Under the pieces are notes generated by a model that had not been told where the DNA came from, did no database searches, and saw only the letters and a list, made by a program, of their open reading frames with translations. This document shows positions 12,331 to 23,789 of a stretch of DNA of 64,000 bases, one piece after another. The DNA is from Sinonovacula constricta (Eukaryota; Mollusca; Bivalvia; Cardiida; Solecurtidae): NCBI GenBank assembly GCA_007844125.1, contig CM017559.1:67996705-68060704 (forward strand), read 5' to 3'. Within the stretch, counting starts at the first letter, position 1. Each line of letters starts with the position of its first letter. A program made the translations under genes and the position numbers.

Positions 12331-12727
12331 TCAATTTAAATATGGCATATAATGCCATGACATCATGTTCCAAAAGTGTCAAAAGTGAAATGTAAAAAAT
12401 ACGAAAGAAAACATCGAAATTTAGAAAACAACCAACAAAATAAAATGTAGTACTGTTAAGAGCTAATAAGTTAAAAAAAAACAGTTCATGAAAAGCCGAG
12501 GTTTTATTCACAGTTGGCATATTATATGTAAGAAAGGTACTAAAATCCCGATGTTATACCTACTGTGCAATCTAACGTAAAGGGTATGGAGACTGCTCAA
12601 GTTGTCTCAACTATATAGGGCACGACTGGAGAGATGAAGAGACAAGAATTCCAACAGTAACTGTCCAATTATGGCTTTAAGTCACTGTTTTATATAGTCT
12701 CAACGACCTGTCCGGTCATCGTGTAAT
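12331..12727 (-). mobile_element. PLE 3' flanking region
   Basis: This lies directly downstream of the reverse-transcriptase stop codon in antisense orientation. Landmarks GAAAAGCCGAGG, AAAATCCCGA, GACTGCTCAAGTTG and GGGCACGACTGGAGAGA recur in the same order at 37380-37530, and partly at 9600-9725. The 66-codon antisense frame at 12320-12520 shows no domain. Confidence 0.7.
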
Positions 12728-14120
12728 TTAAAAGCAATGCAAGTTCTTGACTGTAAAAGGGTCAATTGCAAGTAATACAGTACAACGAAGGATTCCCGGG
12801 CTGTAACCGTCTGCAATACATTTTCTGATAAGTTTTGTAAAGTGGTCAGAAAAGTTATTGAGACCCTTAATTTTCTTTAACTTGTATAAAACATTTCCAT
12901 AAAATGCAGGATGACCTATGCCTTTCCGCATAAGTGTTTTCATACTGCTATTATACTTAGAAACAATAAAACCATTGCGGTGAAAGAATTTTGAAAACGC
13001 CTTTCTTAATTTATGAAAACGAAAGCCTTGCTGTTACAGTTTAGAAGAAATAAACAGGTTTCTAGCATTGAAATCTTATACACTAGTACAAACTCGTGCA
13101 AACCTTGTAAGTTGTGATATGTAAATACCATAAGAGGTAGCACGAGGTGATTAACCGTCAAGGTATGGATAATTCACAATAATAAAGTTGAAATCATCTC
13201 TCTTGTCATAGATTTTAGTAGAGACGTTGTCATTGGAAATAGCGATCTCAATGTCTAGAAATGCTGCATTTAAATTTCAGTTATTTGCTTCATTAAGGGT
13301 AAGTTCTGGAGGGTAAATCAGATGGATCATTTGAGAAAAGAAAGGATTATCTATAGTAAGAATATCGTCAAGATAGCGTGACGTTAAATTGAAAGCCTCT
13401 ATAATGTGGCTTTACTTAGAAGGGGATAAAGTTACCATGAAATCACGTTCAAAACAGTATAAAAACAAATCCGCAATCAATTGTGCACAGTTGGTTCCCA
13501 AAGGAATACCAATTACTTGTCTAAATAAAGTGTCACCGCATTTAATGTAAATATTGTCTAATAGGAAACGTAGAGCTTCACAAACATCCGAGCAAGTCCA
13601 CATAGTAAACTTTTCTAAGAAAGTGTTGGTAAAAAATGCATTACTTTCATGACATGTAATGTATAGACGTTGCTCCCGAGCAAATGTTTTCTCAATAAGA
13701 GCAATCAATTTGGTCTTAATTAAATCATGAGGTAAAGAAGTGTACAGCGTAGAGAAATCGTGAGTATTAACTATAGAGCAATGAAAGTTTAAAGTACGAA
13801 ACTTGTCTAAGACTTCTAAAGAATTTTTTTATAGACCAAAATATGTTAATTCCAGAATTTTCATACACTTTTTCACAATATTTAACTACGTGATTGCGAA
13901 CGGCTGTAAGGCAAGACGTAAGTAGTTTAGACATGTGAGTGGTGGTGCTAGAGCTGGCATTAGCTATGCATCGTGACTTGTATGGTGTTTTGTGAAGCTT
14001 GGGAATCCAGTACAGTGAAGGAAGTTTTTCTTGTTTAGAATATATTTTTATATTAAAATTATGCAATATCTGTTCGTGTTTGTCAATGAGTGTGTGAAAG
14101 TCAAGGTTGAAGTCATTTAC
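12728..14120 (-). pseudogene. Penelope-like reverse transcriptase, 5'-truncated, broken
   Basis: A retroelement reverse transcriptase that would copy element RNA at a chromosomal target. Reading antisense, the N-terminal part (14120-13830) contains LPSLYWIPKLHKTPYK, the typical Penelope-like finger motif, and LTAVRNHVVKYCE. A frameshift at a 7-T run (13824-13830) leads into the frame with the motif-A region DFSTLYT, then GIPLGTNC (motif B), YERDF-like FERDF and RYLDDI; the YLDD catalytic box is 13364-13375. Downstream come YPPELTLN, KIYDKRDDF, SYGIYISQL and HPAFYGN, ending at HCF-stop. From 13708 down to 12728 the frame is constant but holds five in-frame stops. The N-terminus is missing, and no GIY-YIG nuclease is visible after the thumb region. 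It is inactive. Family placement relies on remembered motifs, and the clade within PLEs is not assigned. Confidence 0.88.
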
Positions 14121-14625
14121 GGAGGCTTTTCACCGCACGAAGGCTAATTACTGCACGGAAGCTAATCACTGCACGAAGGCTAATTACTGCACGGAGGCTT
14201 ATCACCGCACGGCAGTTAATCACAGCAGGAAAGCTTATCACAGCACGGAGGCTAATTACTGCAAGAAAGCTAATCTCCGCACGGACGCTAATAACCGACG
14301 GCAGATAATCACGGCACGAAGGCTTATCACGGCACGAAGACTTATCACAGCAGGAAGGCTTATCAGAGCACGGAGGCTAATTACTGCACAAAATCTAATC
14401 ACCACACGGACGCTAATTTTACTACACAGAAGCTAATCAACGCATGGAAGTTTATAACCGCACGAAAGCTAATTTTACTACACGGAAGCTTATCACCGCA
14501 CGGAGGCTAATTTTACTTCACGAAAGCTCATCACCACACGGACGCTAATTTTACTACACAGAAGCTAATCACCGCATAGAGGCTTATTACTGCACGGATG
14601 CTAATTACGGCACGATCACTAATCA
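14121..14625 (+). repeat. 18-bp minisatellite, about 28 units
   Basis: Units of the type GGAGGCTAATTACTGCAC repeat every 18 bases, with A/G, TTA/CAC and GCAC/GCAG variants. Some longer units carry GCTAATTTTACTACAC. Because 18 is a multiple of three, a 109-codon frame (14107-14436) stays open through it; that frame is an artefact of the period. The array starts within a few bases of where recognisable Penelope-like coding sequence ends. Confidence 0.93.
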
Positions 14626-15221
14626 CTAATTGTTATGCAAAAAAATAACAAACCATATTTTCGATTGTACGGTTATTCATACCTGTGCTGTGCTTATACA
14701 GTATATCCTTGGCATTATGTTGGATATATATATGGATCTTTAACAGAGTGTTAGGTTTACCATACCGCACAGTAAAACTTATTATTTGGCACGACCATAA
14801 CTTTTAATTGTTCCCTATAGTCACTTAAAGATTAACAAAATTTCAACAGAACGTTTAATAATTGATTTGATGCTAAAGGTTGTCATTTATGATGCCATTT
14901 TCAGTCAGAGAAAATAACACTCAAAGTATTATATTGATTAATTATTAAGAAAGCGACGTGAACGCCTTCTTTAATTTTCAAAGGTGTTTCGCAGCGGCTG
15001 CATTATTTTGAATATATGCTCATAATTAGCTGTCAAAGAATAAATTATAACAAGAAGAATGTACATAGCCAATAGATGTGGGTTTTAGCTGCATATAGCA
15101 AACCGCCTTAACGCCTAAACATTTATAAAACCAGAAATGAATTGCGGAAATTGTTTTCACAAACATGTTGAACTTTTTTTTTAATTTGACTATATGTCAT
15201 TTTTCTAAATATATTTCTCTC
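14626..15221. other. AT-rich stretch, nothing supported
   Basis: Nothing recognisable. Confidence 0.5.
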
Positions 15222-15227
15222 TGTGTG

Positions 15228-15259
<32 letters not shown>

Positions 15260-15294
15260 TGCGTGCGCGCGCGTGTGTGTGTGTGTGTGTGTGT
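15222..15294. repeat. (GT)n/(GC)n compound microsatellite
   Basis: GT dinucleotides flank a central (GCGT)n and GC block. The cysteine/valine frame read through it (15165-15356) is an artefact. Confidence 0.96.
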
Positions 15295-15752
15295 ACATAT
15301 TAATATTTTATACAAATTGTAGCGTCAACTGTCTATCTTCTTTCAAGCACATATGAAGATAAAAATAAAATGAGCGTATACAACAACACATCAACTATCA
15401 CGAACTTTGAGTCTGTGGTAAAAAGGCTTTCTTGCTTTGACAATATAAATAATCCACCATTAATGGTTATTTGTTGTGAAAAAAGTAGATATACTAGATA
15501 TATCGAGTGTTTAGTGACGAAGTCAATACAATTCATTCAACCATATCATATTTACATTATTGCTTACATTTAAATTAATAGAAATTATTAACAAGTTATC
15601 TATAATATATCAACATATTTTATGCTTTAGTAAGGCTATGTTTACATATGATGTTGTCTTTTGATTCAGGACTCAATACGATTGTCGGTATGACCAATCA
15701 ATCACATTCAAATAATGTTCCATCGTTTCGTTTATACCCCTTCTTTGGTGCC
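15295..15752. other. AT-rich stretch, nothing supported
   Basis: Opposed 67-codon frames (15333-15536, 15370-15573) overlap on the two strands, and neither has a domain. Confidence 0.45.
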
Positions 15753-15775
15753 AAGAAGAAGAAGAAGAAGAAGAG
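15753..15775. repeat. (AAG)7 microsatellite
   Basis: A short pure AAG tract. Confidence 0.93.
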
Positions 15776-17547
15776 GTAGCCGTATGTGTACCAGTTACAT
15801 AGAATGAGAGTAATCAGTACAACACACAGAAGTCAAACTGATGAAGTCTGCCATATTGAAAGATACTAAAAGTATGAAATATTTCGGGAAGAGCTTGGTA
15901 ATCTCCGTGTTTCCGGTGGCAAAAATTGTAAGTCAAGTAAGTATCTGTAAATGTAAACATACATTCAGATAGTATTGTGTAATTGTGTCAGATTGTGTTA
16001 GACGTACGCATTTGTTGCTGTGCAAATCTAACTGAAATTAACTATTATATCATATATGCGAGGTCAGTTTAATTTAAAAAGATCATCATATAATCTATTA
16101 GACAATTTATTCAATTTTTCAAGACGTAAGACAAAATATATCCAATAATTTTTAATTCTTCAAACTGTATCTGCGAAGCAGAAAAATATTCTTCAGACCT
16201 TGCTTGAACCAGCTACACAAAGGCTTCAAAAGAGATGAACTTGCAAATCGGAGTGTTTGCAATATCTTCGCGATATTCTGGAAGTCTTCCATGTACGTCT
16301 AGAAACCCCCAAGGAACTCAAGGACCAGATCGAGGGCGAAAAGGTTCAGCATCCAAATTTAAAATTTAGACTTTGAATATCTTTTTTTTCCTGACGGCTT
16401 CAATAATTCTGGCAAACCATTGGTAACCACTCTGGAAGTTCGGCAACTTCTGTTATTATAACTGCTTTGTTTCGCCTATACACGCGGAGGCTCTGCCGAT
16501 CATGTAGTTTGCCAGTAGATTTTAAATTAAAAACAGAAATATATTTATGACTTAAAAAATAATAAAGTCTTGCTGCGAGGTAAAGGTACGCTACCAAGTA
16601 AAAATTGGGTGTAAACCCTACCAGACAAAAAGCTACCGAGCATTTAAGTTTTCACAGAAGCTTAAATCTCTATCTCCAACCTAAGACACGAAGCAAACAT
16701 TTATGCGAACGATGCGAAGTTTGCCACCAGCTACTGTTTAACAGTGGTTCATGTTTGCCTAGTAACAAACAACAGTAAAAACACGCTGTTATGACTAAGA
16801 TTTTAAACGCCCTCACACACAGTGCACATGTTTACGCCATAAATCTGCTTTTTGTCTGTTTGTACGACTATTTTATGATAGAATGCACCAAAACCTGTTT
16901 TATTGATGAGAAAACAAGTAAATACATCGAAGGAAATGCAAAAAAAGCAATATCAATTAACTTGAAAGATCTTGCTAAAAACTGCCTGACGATGTCATAG
17001 CTTAGTGTGGGAATTGTAACACTTCCACAAACACATTTTAGATGAATGAAACGTGCTTTAAGTAAGGTGAATACTTCCTCTGTATACCTTTCAAAGAGTC
17101 AAGCAGCGGGACCTTGCAAGAAATGCATATTTAAATAACAAGATTATCATGTAATGTAACGAATGTAATGGAATTTATTTAATATTATATCCTATCATAT
17201 CAAGTTCTAGTAAAATATGCTATAATAAGCTTTTGAAATCTTGAAGACCATAAGTATCTAGAAGTTCCGAAGATATTGAAAGGCCTCAAACTTTAAGTTC
17301 CAAGTTTTGCTTTGCATATGACTTGTTGATTCTTAGTAACTGCAGACTTTAGATTGCATTTGGTAGTACCGTTAGATTATAAGCCCTTGATTCCCCTACA
17401 ATGAAATGGTAATCTTTAGGGAAAACAGAGCTATGATACCAATAGTTGTATAGCTAGCAGTGCCTGTCTGAACCAGACAATGAAAGTAACTTGGCATGAT
17501 CATCATCAATATGATACATCTGGAAATAAGTGGTGGAAGGTGACTGG
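15776..17547. other. Unassigned
   Basis: No motif recognised. An antisense 65-codon frame at 16400-16597 has a less AT-driven C-terminal half (including VAELPEWLP) than most frames in the window. It has no family match I know and no flanking splice context, so it is not called. Confidence 0.4.
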
Positions 17548-17690
17548 TAAACAACCAGTTAATTGTTTTGGGGTTTTATACACGCGACAAGAAAATTTGG
17601 GAAGAAAGATAACTGCAGTTCGCGAAAATGATTTAAAAATCGTCTGCACGGTAGACGTGAAATGAGAAACACACTGCCGACATTAATACA
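17548..17690. repeat. Dispersed repeat DR-3, copy b
   Basis: Partner of 8943-9085, same orientation. The 61-codon sense frame at 17480-17665 overlaps it, but the frame is disrupted by stops in the other copy, so a coding role is not supported. Confidence 0.6.
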
Positions 17691-18299
17691 AGAAATGTAT
17701 TTATCAAAAGGCTATCATACAGCGGGGTAGAACAGACTTGTTTGTGTATTTTGTTTCACATTTGTTCAAAGTAACTCTATCTGATAAATCATTTTGATGT
17801 TTATAAATATTTTTTTTATGTAGGCATCCAACAAATTTGAGATACTTCATGTTTTCCAATACCTTCAGGAGGATTTTATTTTAAATGCATTTCGATTTTT
17901 ATTTATTATATTTTTTTTACCGAAAATCTAATATTACATTTAACATTCCAATGAAATAAAGAAACAAGTAAATTACAATATTTTGCAGATTGAATATTAA
18001 ATTAGTACAAAACATTTCTTAAAATCAATTAGTATATGTCCAAGTCAAAAATAAACATCATAAATAAAGAGTATTAACACATGCCATTTCGACTTTTTTT
18101 CTTACGTCAGATTTCACGCTAATTGAAATAAATTCTGCTAAACATGATAACGTTAATTTCGATTTATTTCGAAACACATTTACATTTTTAATACTACCTA
18201 TTTTATTTGACTTATTCACCGTCTACCTGTATCGTCCGATGTTTATTTGTACGATAATGTATCTATCTAACTCAAATAACGGACGGATCAGAGGAGTAT
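17691..18299. other. AT-rich stretch, nothing supported
   Basis: Nothing recognisable. Confidence 0.5.
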
Positions 18300-18800
18300 C
18301 GACTGAAGATCTTTGAACACATCATCGAACATGATGTCTGTCTAATTAGTCATAATATCTTGTCTGTAAGAATGACTGGGCCCTGGTATTTATGACCACT
18401 TGGGATCACTAGGGGCAGGTTAGAGGAGTGATTTGCCCAGTAACATACAGTGACTCATTCCGACAAACGAGTATTTTGACCTTTCACAAACAATCTGACA
18501 GAAACAAATGCCCTTTCTGCCGATACACTCAATATTCAGTACATTCGAGGACACCGCCAGCGAATCTGATTTGATACGCCAGATAAATGATCGAATCTTC
18601 TTGCTTCAAAGATGGGATGTGGGAGAACGTACTCATCCGTGCCATAATTAGATATGAGTCAAGTATGATAAGTGTTTCACTGGGACGAATACATGCCACA
18701 TATCTCAGACCTTTAATTTATTCGAACATAAGATAGCTAATTTTTTCCGCCAAATGTCAGCAATATCATTTTCATTTAGAAATCATGTCAATGTTTATTC
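18300..18800. repeat. Dispersed repeat DR-1, copy b
   Basis: Partner of 2889-3375, same orientation. It carries CTTGGGATCACTAGG, ACATACAGTGACTCA, GCCCTTTCTGCC, AATCTGATTTGATACG and GATAAGTGTTTCA. It differs by small indels that would break any shared reading frame. Confidence 0.8.
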
Positions 18801-20069
18801 AATTATATGAGCATCCAAGAGGGGTTTCCCTTAATTTAAGTTAATCAGATGTGTATAATAAAACAACCCCAATAGGAACAATTGTTAGCTATAAAGCGAA
18901 TCGACGACTAAACATAAACGATGATACCTTTTACAATATGCGCTAAATTGTAAGTCCTGGATACTATAACAAGGGTAGGGATCCTGTTTCCAACGTTGAC
19001 AGGATTTAGTCTTTAAGGCGTACAGAGTGCTGCTTTTAAATTCGAACGTTATTCAATTAGGTGTAAACTCATTATATCAAAATTAAATTAATTGTAAACT
19101 TTAACTATTTTGTATGCATTCTAGACATCGTATAGCAAAATCATCTACATAAACAGCAGGGGCGAAACATACGCAACAGCAGGCGGCCGTGGACGAGCGG
19201 CTTGGGTCGCTTTTGGAGCTAGAACCTTATGTGGAGATGTATTCTATTTGACCTGCAGTGCGCAGTTGGTTGTACCAAGAAATGTGTTTAAAATCTTCTA
19301 GAACCTATAAAAGAGGAAGTTTAACCAGAAATATGGGGAAAGGATGAATACAACAATAATACAGATTACAAGCAACAACGTTACCGACATTAGAAATCCA
19401 TTGATTGTTGCAGCAGCATCAGCTGCATCAACAACTAACAAGAACACGTCTGCAAGGAAATACAACAATAAACCGACTGTTTTAAGGACGTGTATCGATG
19501 TAAGGTCGACGCCGAATTACAAAATCAGCTAACTCCACTGAAATAAAGCAGACGTGTTTTATTAAGCTATTCTGAATAATGGAGAATTAATTGTTCTCGG
19601 GATTCTCATGAATCACGAATATTTAGGCAGTCACCAACAATAATTTCCTAAAATATTTATTGCATTGCTACATTTTCAGAAAGGTAATTGTTAATGTGAT
19701 GATTATACATCAAGCTATTTTTTAAACTACCATAAATTTTGAATATTATATCTATGTATTGACATATAAGAAAAAAAACTGTACACTAGATTCCTCTGTA
19801 CCGCTTATTAAACAAGACGCAAGACGATATAAAGATTTATTAAGAGAATTGAAATAAGTGTCTGTATAATTCAATAATGAGTAAAACAAAACGACCCATA
19901 TTAGCACCGGTCAAAAATCAATTGCAAGGTTAAATAAAACAAACTAGACTTAATATCCATTTTGGGTATGTATCAATCATATTAAAAACATCAATTTAAT
20001 AAACCTGAACATTAAGAAATTAGATCGATAGATGTAAATTATATTGATTGAAACCGATATTTAAACAAG
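18801..20069. other. Unassigned; isolated Pol III A-box-like string
   Basis: GTGGACGAGCGGCTTGG near 19190-19206 resembles a tRNA/SINE A box, but no B box follows at the expected distance, so no tRNA or SINE is called. The 62-codon frame at 19344-19532 is Asn/Thr-rich and has no domain. Confidence 0.4.
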
Positions 20070-20310
20070 CCCAGGAAAGCGCCTTACTTTTACATAAAAC
20101 AGATATGAGAACAGTTAAATGGCTGTTGCGTGCGTTGAGTGCGTTACTACATCGCCAACTGCCTATACTGAATGTGATATATAGGAACTAAACGCAAATA
20201 TATAACTGTAAACGAGATTTGCACAGAGTCTGTTTCCGGGTAAGTTAGAAACATAATACTAAACATATCACGGCATTTAAGACATGGCAGTGGGAGTACG
20301 GGTACGTGTT
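20070..20310. repeat. Dispersed repeat DR-2, copy b
   Basis: Partner of 5700-5940, same orientation. The antisense 77-codon frame at 20147-20380 lies mostly in this repeat and is not conserved as a frame in the other copy. Confidence 0.75.
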
Positions 20311-21029
20311 GCAGACAAACTACAAGTTCATATGCTTTGTAACAAAACAAATCAGTTATATCATGAAGGAGCATTGACATGCTTGTGATGTTAGAGCGAA
20401 ATTTTAATATACTTGAGCATCTTTTTTAATTATCATTCCCTTTAGGAAAGACTAAAAGTACCTATCTGTTAAATAATGGTGATATGAAGTGCAATCCCAG
20501 AAAACAAAGAGGATGAAAGAAAATACACATTAAATGAATGAAATTAAAATTCATTACACCCTTTCATAACTTGCAATTTGAAGATAACTTGTAACTATGA
20601 ACACAGATTTTGAACTAACTGCAGACATTACAACCATTTTAGAGTACAGAACATTCAACCATTTTGATAACCTCACAATTGAAACCTAGGTTTGTGAAAA
20701 GAAAAATGAAATACAACGGAGGTTTTGCCATTCGCCGTAAGTATTTGTTTAACATATCTAATACTACGAACCAATCCAATGTTTTGTTCGTAATTGAAAA
20801 TTCCCTTTGTCGTTATTGTCTTTATCATTTACTTAGTTCATATAACACAGTGAAGTACACTTACATAGTATGTACAGATGTACAGATGTATACATTTAGC
20901 TATTACTGAATAATGTTTGATACAATTTTATAATATAATATATAACATCGTCCAAGTTATGGTATAACTTTACAGATTAGCAGGTCTACTTAAAGAATAC
21001 AGATGTATAATTACCAGAACGAAAATAAA
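20311..21029. other. AT-rich stretch, nothing supported
   Basis: An 81-codon sense frame at 20664-20909 shows no domain. No other structure seen. Confidence 0.45.
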
Positions 21030-21560
21030 CACTTATTAAGCAAAAATGGCCAAGTCCTATGAGCAATATATACCAAACTTCGGAAAGGCACAGGGCAAAC
21101 ACGTTCACATGCAAGCCAAATGCAAAAGCAAAACATTCTGTAATAAGTGATAAAACAAATAGAGCAAATTTTGTATTGTTCTTCTGTTATAAATATTTCT
21201 TCTCGCCTTAATACCACGTGGACAGTTTTAGTCTCATCACTACTTTCTTTTAATGGTGTCATAGCTGTTCTAAGAATATGTCAGCACTTGGACGTTTCTC
21301 TTTTTATTTAAATAGTACTGAATGCTTTCGTTTGAGAAACCCTTCAGGAAAGACGAGGTTAGAGCTATGTAAAACTGCCTTGAAGCACTCCAATCGGGCC
21401 CGCTTGCCGATTAAATTAAGTTTTTGACTCAAGGCAAAAATGACTAGAGAAAAAATGCAAATGGTTGCATCCTGTTCATTTGTAGATGGAATTGGGGAAC
21501 CAAAGTCCAATGTCCATCAAAGGATAACACACATAACAATCCTTATTAGATGAATAAAAG
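21030..21560. repeat. Rearranged PLE-type repeat, A family
   Basis: Three parts of one element lie in mixed orientation. The A head is on + at about 21040-21170 (AAGTCCTATGAGCA, ATATACCAAACTTC, CACATGCAAGCCAA). The core tail is on - at about 21335-21425 (reverse of CTCTAACCTCG and the CTTCCTGA...GAGTTTCTC landmarks). The A tail is on + at about 21440-21560 (GGTTGCATCCTGTTCAT, AGTCCAATGTCCATCAA, AACAATCCTTAT). The middle part was therefore inverted relative to its flanks, or separate insertions abut. The small frames at 21011-21262 and 21304-21510 lie in this repeat. Confidence 0.75.
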
Positions 21561-21859
21561 GTGGTATTCGACAGTTTTGTCGGAAAATGTTTTCTCAAAT
21601 AACCAAATAAGTCATTAGTACATGAAAAGGTATTGCGAAATTGATACAAAGATCTGTGTGAACACTCAAGGATAAATCCCCAATCGACATTGCAAACAGG
21701 AGTTTCCTATCCGAGCCACGCGGCAGAGATAGCTATTTTAAACCAAGTGCCCTTTTTCTCTTATAAAGTCAACCGGGCAATCCGTTCTGACGTCGATATC
21801 TATTTTTAGCAGAGACCACTATCGCGCTTTTCATAGAGCTGCAAAGACTGAACATTATA

Positions 21860-21912
21860 ATATCTGTAAACATTTTGATAGGACCTTTTCTTATTTACCT
21901 ATTTATAGTGAT
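21860..21912 (-). repeat. PLE-type repeat, C head fragment
   Basis: The reverse complement carries ATAGGTAAATAAGAAAAGG followed by TCCTATCAAAATG and a TTTACAGATATT-like string, the start of the C head. Only about 50 bases remain. Confidence 0.75.
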
Positions 21913-22024
21913 TAAAGTAAGGGTTTATGCAAAAAGTTTGACCAAATTCCCTAAAGCCGTGGTAATATAGTGTACGTGTATTTGATATAGGCAAATTGTC
22001 GGATACCGCCTTTAAATAAAAACA

Positions 22025-22056
22025 AAAATTACATGCACAGGGAGATTTTTACGTTA
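22025..22056 (+). repeat. A-family tail fragment
   Basis: ATTACATGCACAGGGAGATT followed by TTTACG matches the A-unit tail (for example near 61553-61576) with one difference. It is a very short relic. Confidence 0.6.
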
Positions 22057-22829
22057 ATATGTTATTCGTTAGAAGTCTGCATTGACAATAAAACTTAACC
22101 AGGGCAATTCGAAACTCAATATTTTACTGCGCTTACTCAAATAAAAGAATTCTTGCAGCAACAATTCCCGCGAATCTTTGTAACGTAATCATATATGAAA
22201 TGTAACAGCAAAAATATTGTTAAATAAACGTTTATTTGTTTTGTATGAAGTTTGTCTATGAATCATCTAGTGTAGAAAGTCAACTTTATATTTGAAAGTA
22301 ATTATTTACAAGCGATAAGCAATGGTTAGTCAATGTCCGCGAATTTTATTTTCATCAGCGTTTGTACTAAAAGAGGCAACATGTTCTTTAGACTACTCTT
22401 GTTAATGTATCAATATTTCGTCTTGGAACTGTTATAACTCTTACTTTTTAAGTTTGGGAAGCTTCGATATATAATTTTAAACACATCTGACAAGATTCTA
22501 TCTGCCGAAATTATGCTGTAGTTGACTGTTTTTCTTTTGTTTGAATCTAGTTGCTGCTTATCAATTCTGTCATTTACATCAACCAGCGCCGACATTTTAT
22601 GTTGTGGTTACGAGCACTCCAGTATTACTCTTTTCACTAAACTAACGTGTAAAGTCATCGTTGTTGTTTTTCACCCATTTAAAACAAGTTCGATTCATAT
22701 CGTTCAACACACAGAGAAAATAAACTTTGTAAAAGAAGATAATAAGGGCTTTTTATCTTCTATGTAAACCCAATTTCTTTTACATGCGAGAACATTTTTA
22801 CACGTCTCATTTATTTTCGACTGTTTTAA
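22057..22829. other. AT-rich stretch, nothing supported
   Basis: Opposed small frames at 22410-22595 and 22522-22767 have no domain. Confidence 0.45.
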
Positions 22830-22885
22830 ATAGGTAAAAAAGAAAAGGTCATATTAAAATTTCCACATATATTTAAATTTAAGTA
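22830..22885 (+). repeat. PLE-type repeat, C head fragment
   Basis: ATAGGTAAAAAAGAAAAGG, TCATATTAAAATTTCC and ACATATATTTAAATTT match the first 55 bases of the C head. Confidence 0.75.
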
Positions 22886-23636
22886 GGACGATTAAAATGA
22901 GGAGTTTTTATAACGTAGTATGTTGCAATAACATTATATTAAGATAAAGAAGTCTTTTAAAATGACCTACATTCTAATAAAATAAGTATAAATTTTAAGT
23001 TAGGCTACAATTTATTACTTGATACCTTTCGTCTTTATGTGTGCACATAATACTCTATTTTAATCAGCATATCATAACGAAGTGCTTTATCCATATATGT
23101 TATAACACATGGGAATTCTAATCAAATTGTTTAATATCTTTTCAATCAGCTAAATTAAACAATCGTTTAATAATTGATTAAATGCTAACGATTAGGATTT
23201 GCAAAGCTTCAAATCCTAGAAGAACTGTAGCAATGTAAGAATTTAATTGAAACAATCTTCGAGTACATTATGATAAAAAGCTTTCTTTGTTATCAGTAAT
23301 ATTTTGTGGCTAAATAGAGGATCTGTCACGAGGGGCAATTAATACAAACATTTATTAAACGAGTTCAGAAAAAGTAGTTAGATTCCTTTTATCGCATGAT
23401 TTAAGTCTCCAATATACGACTTCCCGAAATGTTAACAATACTTAGTGAAATAAGGGTATGAGGTGATCGCATTATGATGGCGTAGATGACGTCATCAATC
23501 AAAAAGATGTATTACACTAGTTTAATATAAGAAAATATGTATTGGGTGTTTTGAATGGAAAACAAGGGGAATCATGTGGTAAAACAAATAAAGATATAAT
23601 ACTTTTCATTTGTTGCATAAGGAAGCGATAATGTAT
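22886..23636. other. AT-rich stretch, nothing supported
   Basis: Nothing recognisable. Confidence 0.5.
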
Positions 23637-23789
23637 ATTATCACATATATAACATATCCTAAATTATCACGTATATAAGATTACCTAAGATATGTTTTCA
23701 GGTATATAATAAAATATATATACTAAGCTGCGTTATCACATATATCATATAAACTACGTCATCACGTATATAAGATAACCTAAGCACCC
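23637..23789 (+). repeat. Degenerate tandem repeat, ATCACRTATATA motif
   Basis: The motif TATCACATATATAA or TATCACGTATATAAGAT, usually followed by CCTAA, recurs four times over about 150 bases with irregular spacing. The antisense frame 23698-23892 runs through it and is not supported. Confidence 0.7.

Noticed and set aside
14107..14436. 109-codon sense frame with repeated ANYCTEA-type residues
   Set aside because: It is the 18-bp minisatellite read in a period of six codons; there is no start context or conserved flank.
19185..19260. tRNA-like A box (GTGGACGAGCGG)
   Set aside because: No B box at a suitable distance and no cloverleaf could be drawn.
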